A DNA stretch of 64,000 nt from Microbacterium sp. BH-3-3-3 (GTDB taxonomy: Bacteria > Actinomycetota > Actinomycetes > Actinomycetales > Microbacteriaceae): assembly GCF_007679045.1 (NCBI RefSeq), contig NZ_VEFS01000002.1, positions 248,001-312,000 of the forward strand. Reading direction: 5' to 3'. Positions 43,916 to 53,046 of the stretch are shown piece by piece. The notes under the pieces are model-generated. The model did no database searches. It was not told the DNA's origin and was given only the letters and a program-made list of their open reading frames with translations. The position numbers were made by a program, and so were the translations under genes. Position 1 is the stretch's first letter, and each line of letters opens with the position of its first letter.

Positions 43916-45583
43916 ATGAAGCACACCCTCGCGGCATCCACCGCGATCGTCGGACTCGTCGTGGGCGGTCTCGCCGCGGCATCCCCCGCCTTCGCCGCCC
44001 CGCCCGGACAGCCCGGTCCGCCCCCGCACGCGGGGCCGCCTCCGCACGCGGGACCCCCGCCGCACGCGGGACCCCCGCCGCACGCGGGGCCGCCGGCGCA
44101 CGCGGGGCCGCCTCCGCACGCCGGTCCCGAAGCCCGCGACCTCCAGCGCTACGCCGCGGACACCTGGGAGTCGATGGCGGCGATGGCCCACGCGAACACC
44201 GGCCTGCCCGACGACAACATCGGCGGAGCGCTCGAGGCCGCCACGGCATCCGGATACACCTCGCCGACCAACATCGGAGGCTACCTCTGGTCGACCGTCA
44301 CCGCGCGCGACCTCGGGATCATCGACGCAGACGAGGCGCGCGAGCGACTGACCGCCACCGTGTCGACGCTCGAGACCATGGACCGCAACGACGGCAGTGG
44401 CATGTACTACAACTGGTACGCGCCCGACACCGGCGCGAAGCTCGAGATCTTCCCGACCTCGGGCGAGGTCATCCACCCGTTCCTCAGTACCGTCGACAAC
44501 GGATGGTTGGCAGCGGCGCTGCGCATCGTGCGCGAGGCCGAGCCCACCCTCGCCGACCGCGCCGATGCGCTGTACCACTCGATGGACTTCTCGGCCTTCT
44601 TCGACTCCGCCGGGGCCGCAAACCTCCCCGCGGGCACCAACCGCGGCGGCTTCTGGGAGGCCCCTCCCGGAGACGGCTGCGCCGTCGAGGCCCTCATGTA
44701 CAACGGCAGCGGCGAGCAGGCGTTCTACACCTGCCACCACTACGACACGACCGTCAGCGAGAGCCGCATCGCGACCTACCTCGGCATCTCCGAGGGCTCG
44801 ATCCCGGCATCCGGTCTCTACGGCACGCACCGCACGATGCCCGCGGGCTGCGACTGGGCCTGGCAGGAGCAACTGCCCACCGGCGAGACGCGCACCTACG
44901 ACGGCGTCGACGTCTACGAGGGCGTCTACTCGTACGACGGCATGTCGTTCGTGCCGAGCTGGGGCGGCAGCATGTTCGAGGCCCTCATGCCCGACCTGCT
45001 CATTCCCGAGACCGAATGGGGTCCGACGTCGTGGGCGGTGAACCACCCGATCACGGTCGAGATCCAGAAGCGTCACGGTCTCGATGAGGCCGGCTACGGC
45101 TCGTGGGGCTTCTCGCCGGCGAGCAACCCGTTCGGAGGGTACGCCGAGTACGGCGTCGACATCGCCGGCATGCGCTCCGACGGATACACCTCGGATGCCG
45201 AGACCGACGTCGACGTCGATCGCCCCGGCTGCAGCGAGGGCACCAACCCCGACCCGACGTTCGGCGACGGCGTCGTCACCCCGCACGCGTCGTTCCTGGC
45301 GCTGCCCTACGACCGCCAGGGCGTGCTGAAGAACCTGCGCGGCCTCGAGAAGATGGGCGCCTATGGGCCCGGTGGCTTCTACGACGCCGTCGCGGTCGGC
45401 AGTGGAACGATCGCCGAACGCTACCTGTCGCTCGACCAGTCGATGATCATGGCCGCGATCGGAAATGCCCTCACCGGCGACAGCCTGAAGGACTACATGG
45501 TCGATGACAGGATGGAGCAGAACCTCCGGCCCGCCATCGAACAGCAGGTCTTCGGATCGTCGTGGGGCACTTCGCGCCGCTGA
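43916..45583 (+). CDS. Secreted glycoamylase-like / GH144-type glucanase
   Basis: 555 residues from ATG 43916 with GAGGAGA. A Sec signal peptide (AAASPAFA) is followed by HAGPPP repeats (residues 37-70). The catalytic part has [60 protein letters not shown], and [30 protein letters not shown] closes it. These match the DUF3131/glycoamylase-like domains of beta-1,2-glucan-active enzymes. Catalytic acids are not assigned. It acts outside the cell; possible substrate beta-1,2-glucan. A GH3 glucosidase operon lies 5 kb downstream. Confidence 0.72.
   Translation: MKHTLAASTAIVGLVVGGLAAASPAFAAPPGQPGPPPHAGPPPHAGPPPHAGPPPHAGPPAHAGPPPHAGPEARDLQRYAADTWESMAAMAHANTGLPDDNIGGALEAATASGYTSPTNIGGYLWSTVTARDLGIIDADEARERLTATVSTLETMDRNDGSGMYYNWYAPDTGAKLEIFPTSGEVIHPFLSTVDNGWLAAALRIVREAEPTLADRADALYHSMDFSAFFDSAGAANLPAGTNRGGFWEAPPGDGCAVEALMYNGSGEQAFYTCHHYDTTVSESRIATYLGISEGSIPASGLYGTHRTMPAGCDWAWQEQLPTGETRTYDGVDVYEGVYSYDGMSFVPSWGGSMFEALMPDLLIPETEWGPTSWAVNHPITVEIQKRHGLDEAGYGSWGFSPASNPFGGYAEYGVDIAGMRSDGYTSDAETDVDVDRPGCSEGTNPDPTFGDGVVTPHASFLALPYDRQGVLKNLRGLEKMGAYGPGGFYDAVAVGSGTIAERYLSLDQSMIMAAIGNALTGDSLKDYMVDDRMEQNLRPAIEQQVFGSSWGTSRR
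44020..44127 (+). repeat. 18-base coding repeat encoding HAGPPP
   Basis: About six copies of CCGCACGCGGGRCCNCC in frame, giving a Pro/His-rich linker between the signal peptide and the catalytic domain. Confidence 0.8.
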
Positions 45584-45596
45584 CGTCTCGATCGCT

Positions 45597-45629
45597 CGAT
45601 GCCCGGTTCCCGTGGGGTGCCGGGCATCG
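45597..45629 (+). terminator. Hairpin between glycoamylase-like and TetR genes
   Basis: A 10-bp stem, CGATGCCCGG (45597-45606) with CCGGGCATCG (45620-45629), 13 bases after the stop. Confidence 0.65.
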
Positions 45630-45653
45630 TCGCGCCCGGGGGAGAGGATGCCG

Positions 45654-46259
45654 ATGACCGACGCCACCGCACCGCGCGCTCGCCGCGGGAGCTACTCCAA
45701 GGGTCAGCAGACCCGGCAGCGGATCGTCGACGAGGCGGTCGTCGTCTTCGGGCGGTCGGGTGTGACGGCGGGGTCGCTGCGCGAGGTCGCGACGCGGGTC
45801 GGGCTGACCCCGGCCGGCGTGATGCACCACTTCTCGTCGAAGGAGGAACTGTTCGCCGAGGTGTTGCGGCAGCGCGACGAGCGCGTGCGAGCAGCGGCGG
45901 GAGACCCCCGCGAGCACACGCTCGTCGAGCAGATGCGCAAGGTCGTCGCCCACAACGCCACGACCCGCGGCCTGACCTCGCTGTACACGCTGGTGGTCGC
46001 CGAGGCGAGCGACCCGGGGCACCCCTCGCACGCGGCGTTCGCCGAGCGCTACCGCCGCAGCGCCGAGACCGCGGCCGACCTGCTGCGCGCCGGCCAGGCA
46101 GCGGGCGAGGTGCGCGCCGACGTCGATCCCGAGCGCGCGGCGCGCCTGTTGAGCGCGGTCATGGACGGCCTGCAGCAGCAGTGGCTCCTCGACGAATCGG
46201 TCGACATGTCCGCCCTGTTCTTCGAGTTCGTGCGGGGCTACCTCGAGCCGCGCGGCTGA
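45654..46259 (+). CDS. TetR-family transcriptional regulator
   Basis: 201 residues. I choose ATG 45654 because GGAGAGG lies six bases before it; ATG 45648 is too close. [23 protein letters not shown] with [20 protein letters not shown]. The C-terminal domain is the type that senses small hydrophobic or sugar ligands. It is probably linked to the glucanase gene upstream through the palindrome at 43847. Confidence 0.85.
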   Translation: MTDATAPRARRGSYSKGQQTRQRIVDEAVVVFGRSGVTAGSLREVATRVGLTPAGVMHHFSSKEELFAEVLRQRDERVRAAAGDPREHTLVEQMRKVVAHNATTRGLTSLYTLVVAEASDPGHPSHAAFAERYRRSAETAADLLRAGQAAGEVRADVDPERAARLLSAVMDGLQQQWLLDESVDMSALFFEFVRGYLEPRG

Positions 46260-46305
46260 CGCCCTCGGGCCGCCGCGCTCGCGGCATCCGCCCCGATTCG
46301 GTCCG

Positions 46306-46495
46306 CCGTCGTGCGGATCCGAGACGTGACACGCCGTGTGGGCGGGGCGGTCGGACGGCGTGTCGGGGGTGTGGTCCGCAGGACGGCGGGTGTGGGTGTG
46401 CCGGGGGTGGTTCGCCGTCGTGCGGATTGGAGACGTGACACGCCGTGGGGGCGGGGTGGCCGGACGGCGTGTCGGGGGTGTGGTCCGCAGGACGG
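46306..46495. repeat. Two tandem 81-base palindromic units, 109-base period (locus C)
   Basis: Units at 46306-46386 and 46415-46495 both run from CCGTCGTGCGGA to TCCGCAGGACGG with inner GACACGCCGTG and CGGCGTGTCGGG. The 109-base period equals that of locus A. They lie between the convergent TetR and DUF559-like genes (46260-46534), which otherwise hold nothing. Confidence 0.9.
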
Positions 46496-46534
46496 CGGAA
46501 GGAATGACAGCGAAACCCGGGTGGGGCGGAGGCC

Positions 46535-47356
46535 TCAGCGCCGGTGGAGGCCTCTCGTCAGGAGGCCGAGGATGGCGGCCTCGACGGTCGGCCAGTCGTG
46601 AACCACGAGGGCGTAGTCGAAACGGAGGGTGACGAACCCCCACGCGGCGGCTCGAGCGTCGCGACGCAGATCCTTGTGGCGGTGGTCGGCTCCGCCGTGA
46701 TTCTCGACCCCGTCCACCTCGATGATGAGGGCGTCTCCGACGAGGAGATCGACTCTGCCCACCGAGTAGACCGACACCTGTGTGCGCACGTCGAGGTTCA
46801 GATGGCGGAGCCGCCAACGCAGAAGCGACTCGAGTCCGCTCTCCGCGTCGTCACGGGCGAACTGCAGTGCACGCCGCGCGTCAGCCGACAGGCCTGAGGC
46901 GAGCCGGGGGATATCGGTTGCCGCAATCGCTCGCAGGTGCAACGCGGATTCGACGGCGACGAAGAACTCCTCGACACCGCGGCACAGCAGGATCTGGCGC
47001 AGGATGCGGATGACGCCGGGTGTCGCGAACCGGTCGGTTCGGTCCTGATCCCAGTGCTCGACGCACGCGCACGCCGCGTGGGCGAGTCCGTGACCGTCGT
47101 GGGTCAGTCCGACGTGCTGGTCGCCGGAGGGGGTGAGCACCCAGAGACCGAGGTGCCGCGCCGCTGTCACGCAGGCGAGTGCCCCTCCGTGCTGCGCCGC
47201 GGTCCGACGGGGCGTGCAGATGTCGGCATCCGCGTAGATCCCACGCCGGAGGCGCACCAGAGTTCCGGACGCCACCGCGCGGTCCACTCGGGCGCGCGAC
47301 CATCCATCGCGGTAGAGGTCGAGACGGCGACGGATGCGGCTGCCAGCGGAACACAT
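46535..47356 (-). CDS. DUF559/AbiEi-like protein with Vsr-type nuclease fold
   Basis: 273 residues. The N-terminus is a winged-helix-like DNA-binding region (DGWSRARVDRAVASGTLVRL, then RRGIYAD), as in AbiEi-type antitoxins. The C-terminus has VGRVDLLVGDALIIEVDGVE and DLRRDARAAAWGFVTLRFDY, matching the Vsr-like/PD-(D/E)xK core of DUF559. Such stand-alone genes are frequent in Microbacteriaceae. There is no adjacent AbiEii toxin. Function unknown. Flanked on both sides by palindromic repeats. Confidence 0.72.
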   Translation of the reverse strand: MCSAGSRIRRRLDLYRDGWSRARVDRAVASGTLVRLRRGIYADADICTPRRTAAQHGGALACVTAARHLGLWVLTPSGDQHVGLTHDGHGLAHAACACVEHWDQDRTDRFATPGVIRILRQILLCRGVEEFFVAVESALHLRAIAATDIPRLASGLSADARRALQFARDDAESGLESLLRWRLRHLNLDVRTQVSVYSVGRVDLLVGDALIIEVDGVENHGGADHRHKDLRRDARAAAWGFVTLRFDYALVVHDWPTVEAAILGLLTRGLHRR

Positions 47357-47502
47357 GCGGCCACTGTGTCGCGAGGCGGCGAGAGCGCGCGGGGTGGATG
47401 CCGCTGTCTGTGGACGAACTCCGAGGATCTTGTCCTGTGGATCAGCCGCACCTACGCGGCTCGTCCGGTGTCGATGTGGTCAGGGGATGTGGTCAGGGGA
47501 TG

Positions 47503-47836
47503 CCGTCGTGCGGACCGCGGCGGAGACACGCCGTCCGAGGATCGCGCGATCCGGCGTGTCGGGGTTCTCGTCCGCAGGACGGCGCGCCCGCGACGTGCGA
47601 GTCGCCGGCGGGCGATGCCGCGGTCGGGCCCGACGGATGCCGCGGTCGGGCCTACCGGCTGACGCGGGCCGGATTGTCCGGGCGCCGCGGGCGCCTCGCC
47701 GTCCTGCGGATGCCGCGAGAGACACGCCGGGCGGGAGGGGCGGGCGCACGGCGCGTCGAGGCTCGCATCCGCAGGACGGCACGCGCGGAGGGATCCGCGC
47801 ACCCGCGGCGCGTCGAGGCTCGCATCCGCAGGACGG
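47503..47836. repeat. Palindromic units and an extra arm (locus D)
   Basis: Units at 47503-47582 (CCGTCGTGCGGA to TCCGCAGGACGG) and 47699-47779 (CCGTCCTGCGGA to TCCGCAGGACGG), plus a stray right arm at 47825-47836 that repeats 57 bases after the previous one. This fills most of the 626-base gap between 47357 and 47982. The remainder holds only the sugar operon promoter. Confidence 0.85.
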
Positions 47837-47910
47837 CACGCCCGGAGTGACCTCCGCACGCACAGCCGGGCGTCCACAGCCGCGGGACTCGCGCCTTGCG
47901 GTTATCCAGG

Positions 47911-47922
47911 TTATGCGCATAA
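47911..47922. promoter_or_regulatory. Operator TTATGCGCATAA overlapping the sugar operon promoter
   Basis: A perfect 12-bp palindrome with the central CG of LacI-family sites. A -35 TTGCGG (47896-47901) precedes it, and CATAAA (47918-47923) could be the -10, so binding would block transcription. The LacI-type regulator at the end of the operon is the likely binder. Confidence 0.7.
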
Positions 47923-47982
47923 ACTGACCACGACGTGCAGAAGGCGACCGACGACGGTCGCCCAGGTTCGAGGAGGAACACG

Positions 47983-49245
47983 ATGAAGATCACCCGATGG
48001 AGCGCCGTGGCCGTCGTCGCGGTCGCCGCGATCGCCTTGACGGGCTGCGGACGCGCCTCCGACACCGGTTCCGGTGCCGCTGAGGCCTCGACGATCGGCG
48101 ACGCGAAGGCCGAGGGCACGCTCACGATGTGGGCGATGGGTGCTGAGGGCGAGGCCCTGCCCGAGTTCGTGAAGCAGTTCGAAGAAGCCAACCCCGGTGT
48201 GACCGTCGACGTCACCCCCGTGCCGTGGGATGCCGCGTACAGCAAGTTCCAGACGGCGATCGCGGGCGGCAACACCCCCGACCTCGCGATGGTCGGCTCG
48301 ACGTGGATGGCCGACTTCGGCGACGCGCTCCAGACCGTTCCGACCGACCTGTCGACCGACGGCATCTTCCCCGGTGCGCTCGACTCGACCATGATCGACG
48401 ACCGCGCGACCGGTGTTCCCTGGTACGTCGACACCCGCGTGTTGTACTACCGCACCGACATCGCCGCCCAGGCCGGCTGGAACCAGGCCCCCACCACGTG
48501 GGACGAGCTGAAGCAGATGGCCGCCGACATGCAGTCCAAGGGCGGCGCGCAATACGGCATGCGGCTCCCGGCCGGCAACGACTCGTTCCAGGGCAATCTC
48601 TGGATGCCGTGGTCGAACGGCGTCGCGCTCGAGAACGGGTCGGAGTGGACCTTGGACACCCCGGAGGCCGTCGAGGCCTACGAGTACTACCAGTCGTTCT
48701 ACACCGACGGCGTCGCGAACCCCGCCGCCGATCGCTCGGCCGGCGCGCAGGAGGCGGACTTCGTGGCGGGCTCGACCCCGATGCTCATCGACGGACCGTT
48801 CCTGATCGGACAGCTCGAAGAACTGGGCGGCGAGGGCTTCAGCGACAAGTTCACCACTGCGGTCCTGCCCACGAAGGAGTCGTCGACCTCGTTCAGCGGC
48901 GGCGCGAACCTCGCGGTCTTCGACGATTCCGACAATGCGGCCACTGCGTGGAAGCTCGTGCAGTGGCTGACCGAGCCCGAGACGCAGGCGTCGTGGTACG
49001 CCGCGACCGGAGACCTGCCCGCCGTGCAGGACGCGTGGAAGGACGATGCGCTGGCGTCGTCGTCGACCCTCGCCGCCTTCGGCACGCAGCTCGAGACGGC
49101 CAAGTCGGTGCCCGCGACGACGACCTGGGTGCAGGTGGCCGCCGCCGGTGACGCCATGCTCGAGAAGATCCGTCTCGGTCAGCAGTCCCCGGCCGATGGT
49201 CTGAAGGAACTCCAGGCCACCGCCGACCAGCTGGGTCTGGGCTGA
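47983..49245 (+). CDS. Sugar ABC transporter substrate-binding lipoprotein
   Basis: 420 residues from ATG 47983 after AGGAGGAA. The signal peptide has the lipobox IALTGC. The mature part is a family 1 oligosaccharide binder: GTLTMWAMGAEGEALPEFVK, then GNTPDLAMVGSTWMADFGD and GVPWYVDTRVLYYRTDIAAQ. With the two permeases and the GH3 gene it probably takes up a beta-glucoside or short beta-glucan fragment. Confidence 0.92.
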   Translation: MKITRWSAVAVVAVAAIALTGCGRASDTGSGAAEASTIGDAKAEGTLTMWAMGAEGEALPEFVKQFEEANPGVTVDVTPVPWDAAYSKFQTAIAGGNTPDLAMVGSTWMADFGDALQTVPTDLSTDGIFPGALDSTMIDDRATGVPWYVDTRVLYYRTDIAAQAGWNQAPTTWDELKQMAADMQSKGGAQYGMRLPAGNDSFQGNLWMPWSNGVALENGSEWTLDTPEAVEAYEYYQSFYTDGVANPAADRSAGAQEADFVAGSTPMLIDGPFLIGQLEELGGEGFSDKFTTAVLPTKESSTSFSGGANLAVFDDSDNAATAWKLVQWLTEPETQASWYAATGDLPAVQDAWKDDALASSSTLAAFGTQLETAKSVPATTTWVQVAAAGDAMLEKIRLGQQSPADGLKELQATADQLGLG

Positions 49246-49249
49246 GATC

Positions 49250-50197
49250 ATGACGCAGGCAGTCGTGGGTGCGACCGGGCGGGCTCCGGCCCCCGGTCGC
49301 GTCCGCGCCGGCGGGGTGTCGAACCGCCGCCGGCGCCAGGGATGGGTCGCGTGGGGCTTCGCCCTGCCGTTCGTCGCGGTCTTCGCGGTGTTCATGGTGG
49401 TGCCGATCGTCGGGTCCTTCGCCATGTCGTTCACCGACTTCCGTTCGCGGGACATCCGTTCGCCCTTCGCGGTGAACTTCGTCGGGCTCGAGCAGTACGC
49501 CGGCGTCCTCTCCGACCCCGTCTTCCTCACCTCCCTCGGGGTGACGGCGACGTTCGTGATCGTCGGCATCCCGGTCACGATGGCGCTCGCCCTGGCTCTT
49601 GCGCTCGCCCTGAACGCCAGCAAGGGCCGGATCGTCTCGGTGCTCCGCGTGGGCTTCTACGCCCCCGTCGTGACGAGCATCGTGGCCGTGGCCGTCGTCT
49701 GGCGCTACATTCTGCAGCCCGAGGGGCTTCTCAATTCAGCTCTGGCGATCATCGGCATCCAGGGGCCCGATTGGCTCAACGACACCTCGACGGCCTTGCC
49801 GTCGCTCATCGCGATGGCGGTGTGGCGAAACGTCGGCACGCTGATGGTGATCTTCCTCGCCGGACTCCAGGCGATCCCCACCGACGTCAAGGAGGCCGCC
49901 CTGATGGACGGCGCCTCGTCGTGGCGGCGACTGACCTCGGTCACCCTCCCGCTGCTGCGTCCCACGCTGCTGCTGGGCGCGGTGCTCATCTCGGTCGGCT
50001 TCCTGCAGTTCTTCGAGGAGGCCTTTGTGATGACCCAGGGCGGTCCGCTCAATTCCACCCTCTCGGTGGCCTATTACACGTTCAAGCAGTTCGGCTTCGG
50101 GCAGTACGGCACGGCCTCCGCGGCCAGCTACCTGCTGTTCCTGGCCATCGCGCTGCTCAGCCTCGTGCAGTTCCGCCTGCTGCGCTCGCAGGACTGA
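49250..50197 (+). CDS. Sugar ABC transporter permease, MalF-type
   Basis: 315 residues, six helices. The EAA loop is PTDVKEAALMDGASSWRRL. A basic N-terminus (NRRRRQGWVAWGFALPF) precedes the first helix. It starts four bases after the preceding stop. It pairs with the following permease; the ATPase is not in the operon and is presumably a shared MsmK-like protein. Confidence 0.92.
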   Translation: MTQAVVGATGRAPAPGRVRAGGVSNRRRRQGWVAWGFALPFVAVFAVFMVVPIVGSFAMSFTDFRSRDIRSPFAVNFVGLEQYAGVLSDPVFLTSLGVTATFVIVGIPVTMALALALALALNASKGRIVSVLRVGFYAPVVTSIVAVAVVWRYILQPEGLLNSALAIIGIQGPDWLNDTSTALPSLIAMAVWRNVGTLMVIFLAGLQAIPTDVKEAALMDGASSWRRLTSVTLPLLRPTLLLGAVLISVGFLQFFEEAFVMTQGGPLNSTLSVAYYTFKQFGFGQYGTASAASYLLFLAIALLSLVQFRLLRSQD

Positions 50198-50211
50198 CGT
50201 CAGGAGCCGTC

Positions 50212-51111
50212 ATGACCCTCACCACTCCCGCGGCTCCGGCCGCCGTCGTCGAGACGACCGAGGCGCCCCGTCGTCGACGTCGTCCGGCCGACCGGATGAC
50301 CCCCGGTCGTCTGCTCACCTCCGTCGTCTTGGTGGTCGGCCTGCTCGTCTGGGTGCTGCCGTTCGCGTGGATGCTGCTGGGCTCGGTGAAGACCCAGCGC
50401 GAGATCCTGCAGCGCCCGCCGACCTGGTGGCCCCAGCAGTTCACCTGGGAGAACTTCGCCGCCTGGTTCGGGCAACTGAACTTCGGGCAGTTCTTCGGCA
50501 ACAGCTTCCTCGTCGCGGTGCTGACGGTGGCGGGCAATCTCGTCTTCTGCTCGATGGTCGGCTACGCGCTCGCGAAGATGGACTTCCCGGGCAAGAAGGC
50601 GCTGTTCATCGTCGTGATGGTGACGCTGATGGTGCCCGGCGTGGTCACCTTCGTGCCGCTGTTCGTGATGGTGTCGTCGCTCGGTCTCGTCGACAGCTAC
50701 GCGGCGCTGATCCTGCCGTTCGTGACGACGCCGCTGGGTGTCTTCCTCATGCGGCAGTTCATGCTCGGCATCCCCGACCCGCTGCTCGAGGCCGCGCGCA
50801 TCGACGGGGCGGGGGAGCTGCGCATCTTCGCCCGCATCGTGATGCCCCTCTGCGGCCCGCCGCTGGCGACCCTCGGCATCCTGACCTTCCTCGCTTCGTG
50901 GAACAACTTCCTCTGGCCGTTGGTGGCGGCCCAGACCGAGGCGAAGTACACCCTGCCCGTGGCGCTGTCGTTGTATTCGACGGGCCAGAACGCGACGGAC
51001 TACGGCCTGCTGCTGGCGGGGTCGGTGCTGGTGATCGCGCCCATCATCCTGCTGTTCGTCTTCCTGCAGCGCTACTTCATCCAGGGCATCGCCTCGACCG
51101 GTCTCAAGTGA
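50212..51111 (+). CDS. Sugar ABC transporter permease, MalG-type
   Basis: 299 residues from ATG 50212 with AGGAG. The EAA loop is PDPLLEAARIDGAGELRIF. The LPFVTTPLGVFLMRQFML and ASWNNFLWPLV segments are typical of the MalG group. Confidence 0.92.
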   Translation: MTLTTPAAPAAVVETTEAPRRRRRPADRMTPGRLLTSVVLVVGLLVWVLPFAWMLLGSVKTQREILQRPPTWWPQQFTWENFAAWFGQLNFGQFFGNSFLVAVLTVAGNLVFCSMVGYALAKMDFPGKKALFIVVMVTLMVPGVVTFVPLFVMVSSLGLVDSYAALILPFVTTPLGVFLMRQFMLGIPDPLLEAARIDGAGELRIFARIVMPLCGPPLATLGILTFLASWNNFLWPLVAAQTEAKYTLPVALSLYSTGQNATDYGLLLAGSVLVIAPIILLFVFLQRYFIQGIASTGLK

Positions 51112-51160
51112 CGCGAAGGCCACGCGCCCCGCACGAGACCCGAGCCCTCGAAAGGACCCC

Positions 51161-53038
51161 ATGACCTCCCCCCGCTTCTCCACCGCCCCCGACGGGACGC
51201 GTTTCCGCGACCTGAACGGCAACGGCGTGATGGACCCCTATGAAGACCCGCGCCGGAGCGCCGACGAACGCACCGAAGATCTCGTGGGGCGTCTGAGCCT
51301 CGAAGAGAAGGTCGGTCTGATGTTCCAGACCGTCATCGAGGTCGGCGACGACGGCGAGGTGCTCGAGGCGCCGGGCGCGATCTCGAAGTCGCCCACGACC
51401 ACGGTGGTCGTGCACAAGAACATGAACCACTTCAACGTGCACGCGATCCGCACGGCCCGTCAGGCGGCGACCTGGAACAACAACCTGCAGGCGCTGGCCG
51501 AGTCGACGCCGCACGGCATCCCGGTCACCATCAGCACCGACCCGCGGCACGCCTTCGTCGAGAACACGGGTGTCGCGTTCTCGGCGGGTCCCTTCTCGCA
51601 GTGGCCGGAGGGGCTGGGACTCGCCGCCCTCGACGACGTCGAGACGGTGCGCCGGTTCGCCGAGGTGGCGCGCCGGGAGTACGTCGCCGTGGGGATCCGG
51701 GCAGCCTTGCACCCGCAGATCGATCTGGCCACCGAGCCCCGGTGGGGGCGGCAGGCGCAGACCCTGGGGCAGGATGCCGCGCGCGTGACGGAGTTCACCG
51801 CGGCGTACCTGCGGGGGTTCCAGGGCGAGAAGCTGGGGCCCGACAGCGTCGCCTGCACGACCAAGCACTTCCCCGGCGGAGGGCCGCAGCAGGATGGTGA
51901 GGACGCGCACTTCCCCTACGGCCGCGAGCAGGTGTACCCGGGCGGGATGTTCGACTACCACCTCGAGCCGTTCCGCGAGGCGATCCGCCGCGGCACCGCC
52001 GCGATGATGCCGTACTACGGCATGCCGATCGGCCTCGAGGTCGACGGCGAAGCGATCGAGGAGGTCGGCTTCGGCTACAACCGGCAGATCGTGACGGGCC
52101 TGCTGCGCGAGCAGCTCGGCTACGACGGTGTCGTCGTCACCGACTGGGAGCTCGTCAACGACAACCACGTGGGCGATCAGGTGCTGCCTGCCCGCGCCTG
52201 GGGTGTCGAGCACCTCACCGCCGTCGAGCGTATGGAGAAGATCCTCGATGCCGGCTCCGACCAGTTCGGAGGGGAGGAGTGCGTCGAGATGCTCCTCGAG
52301 CTCGTCCGCGCGGGCCGGGTGTCCGAGCAGCGCATCGACGAATCGGTGCGCCGCCTGCTGCGCGTGAAGTTCGAGCTCGGCCTCTTCGACGACCCCTACG
52401 TCGACGTCGATGCCGCCGAGCGCATCGTCGGCAACCCGGAGTTCCGCGCTCTCGGCGAGGAGGCGCAGGCGCGCTCGCTGACGGTGCTCGTCAACGAGGA
52501 GCGCGACGGCCGCCCCGTTCTTCCGCTGCGCTCGGTCGGTGCCGTGTACGCCGAGGGGTTCCGGGCCGACGACGTGGCGGAACTGGGCGAGGTCGTCGCC
52601 GACCCGTTGCAGGCCGATCTGGCGATCGTGCGCATCGGGGCGCCGTTCGACCCGCGCGACGACCTGTTCCTCGAGGCGTGGTTCCACCAGGGCTCGCTCG
52701 AGTTCGCGCCCGGCCTGGTCTACCGCCTGAATCAGATCGCGGCATCCTGCCCGCTGGTCATCGTCGTGAACCTCGACCGCCCGGCGATCCTCACCCCGTT
52801 CGTGGGCCACGCGGCGGCGATCGTGGCCGACTACGGCAGCTCGGCGCGCGCCGTGCTCGATGCGCTGACCGGGCGCGTGCTGCCGCGCGGTCGCCTGCCT
52901 ATCGAGATCCCCCGATCGATGGATGCCGTGCGTTCCTCCCGCGAGGATGTACCGTCGGACACCGGCGATCCCGTCTTCCCCGTGCACCATGGGCTGGAGC
53001 TCACGGACGCGCTGGTGACTGCGGGGCAGAGGGGGTAA
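51161..53038 (+). CDS. Glycoside hydrolase family 3 beta-glucosidase
   Basis: 625 residues with AAAGGA before ATG 51161. There is no signal peptide, so it is cytoplasmic. The start has the GH3 feature FRDLNGNGVMDPYEDPRRSA. Substrate residues are in EPRWGRQAQTLGQD and CTTKHFPGGGPQQDGED. The catalytic nucleophile is Asp328 in GVVVTDWEL. A second alpha/beta domain follows without the fibronectin-like extension. It likely cleaves imported beta-glucosides. Confidence 0.9.
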   Translation: MTSPRFSTAPDGTRFRDLNGNGVMDPYEDPRRSADERTEDLVGRLSLEEKVGLMFQTVIEVGDDGEVLEAPGAISKSPTTTVVVHKNMNHFNVHAIRTARQAATWNNNLQALAESTPHGIPVTISTDPRHAFVENTGVAFSAGPFSQWPEGLGLAALDDVETVRRFAEVARREYVAVGIRAALHPQIDLATEPRWGRQAQTLGQDAARVTEFTAAYLRGFQGEKLGPDSVACTTKHFPGGGPQQDGEDAHFPYGREQVYPGGMFDYHLEPFREAIRRGTAAMMPYYGMPIGLEVDGEAIEEVGFGYNRQIVTGLLREQLGYDGVVVTDWELVNDNHVGDQVLPARAWGVEHLTAVERMEKILDAGSDQFGGEECVEMLLELVRAGRVSEQRIDESVRRLLRVKFELGLFDDPYVDVDAAERIVGNPEFRALGEEAQARSLTVLVNEERDGRPVLPLRSVGAVYAEGFRADDVAELGEVVADPLQADLAIVRIGAPFDPRDDLFLEAWFHQGSLEFAPGLVYRLNQIAASCPLVIVVNLDRPAILTPFVGHAAAIVADYGSSARAVLDALTGRVLPRGRLPIEIPRSMDAVRSSREDVPSDTGDPVFPVHHGLELTDALVTAGQRG

Positions 53039-53046
53039 AGCGGCCG

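Noticed and set aside
44020..44127. Possible regulatory tandem repeat
   Set aside because: The 18-base repeat is in frame and encodes the HAGPPP linker of a secreted protein.
42056..45667. Upstream extension of the aceA reading frame to 45667
   Set aside because: Isocitrate lyase begins at 42055 with a good ribosome site. The extension runs antisense through the RamB-like and glycoamylase-like genes.
46535..47356. Part of an AbiE toxin-antitoxin pair
   Set aside because: No AbiEii nucleotidyltransferase gene is adjacent, and the C-terminus is DUF559/Vsr-like.
47334..47927. Plus-strand open frames inside repeat locus D
   Set aside because: Arg/Gly-rich translations of palindromic repeats, with no ribosome site or start context.
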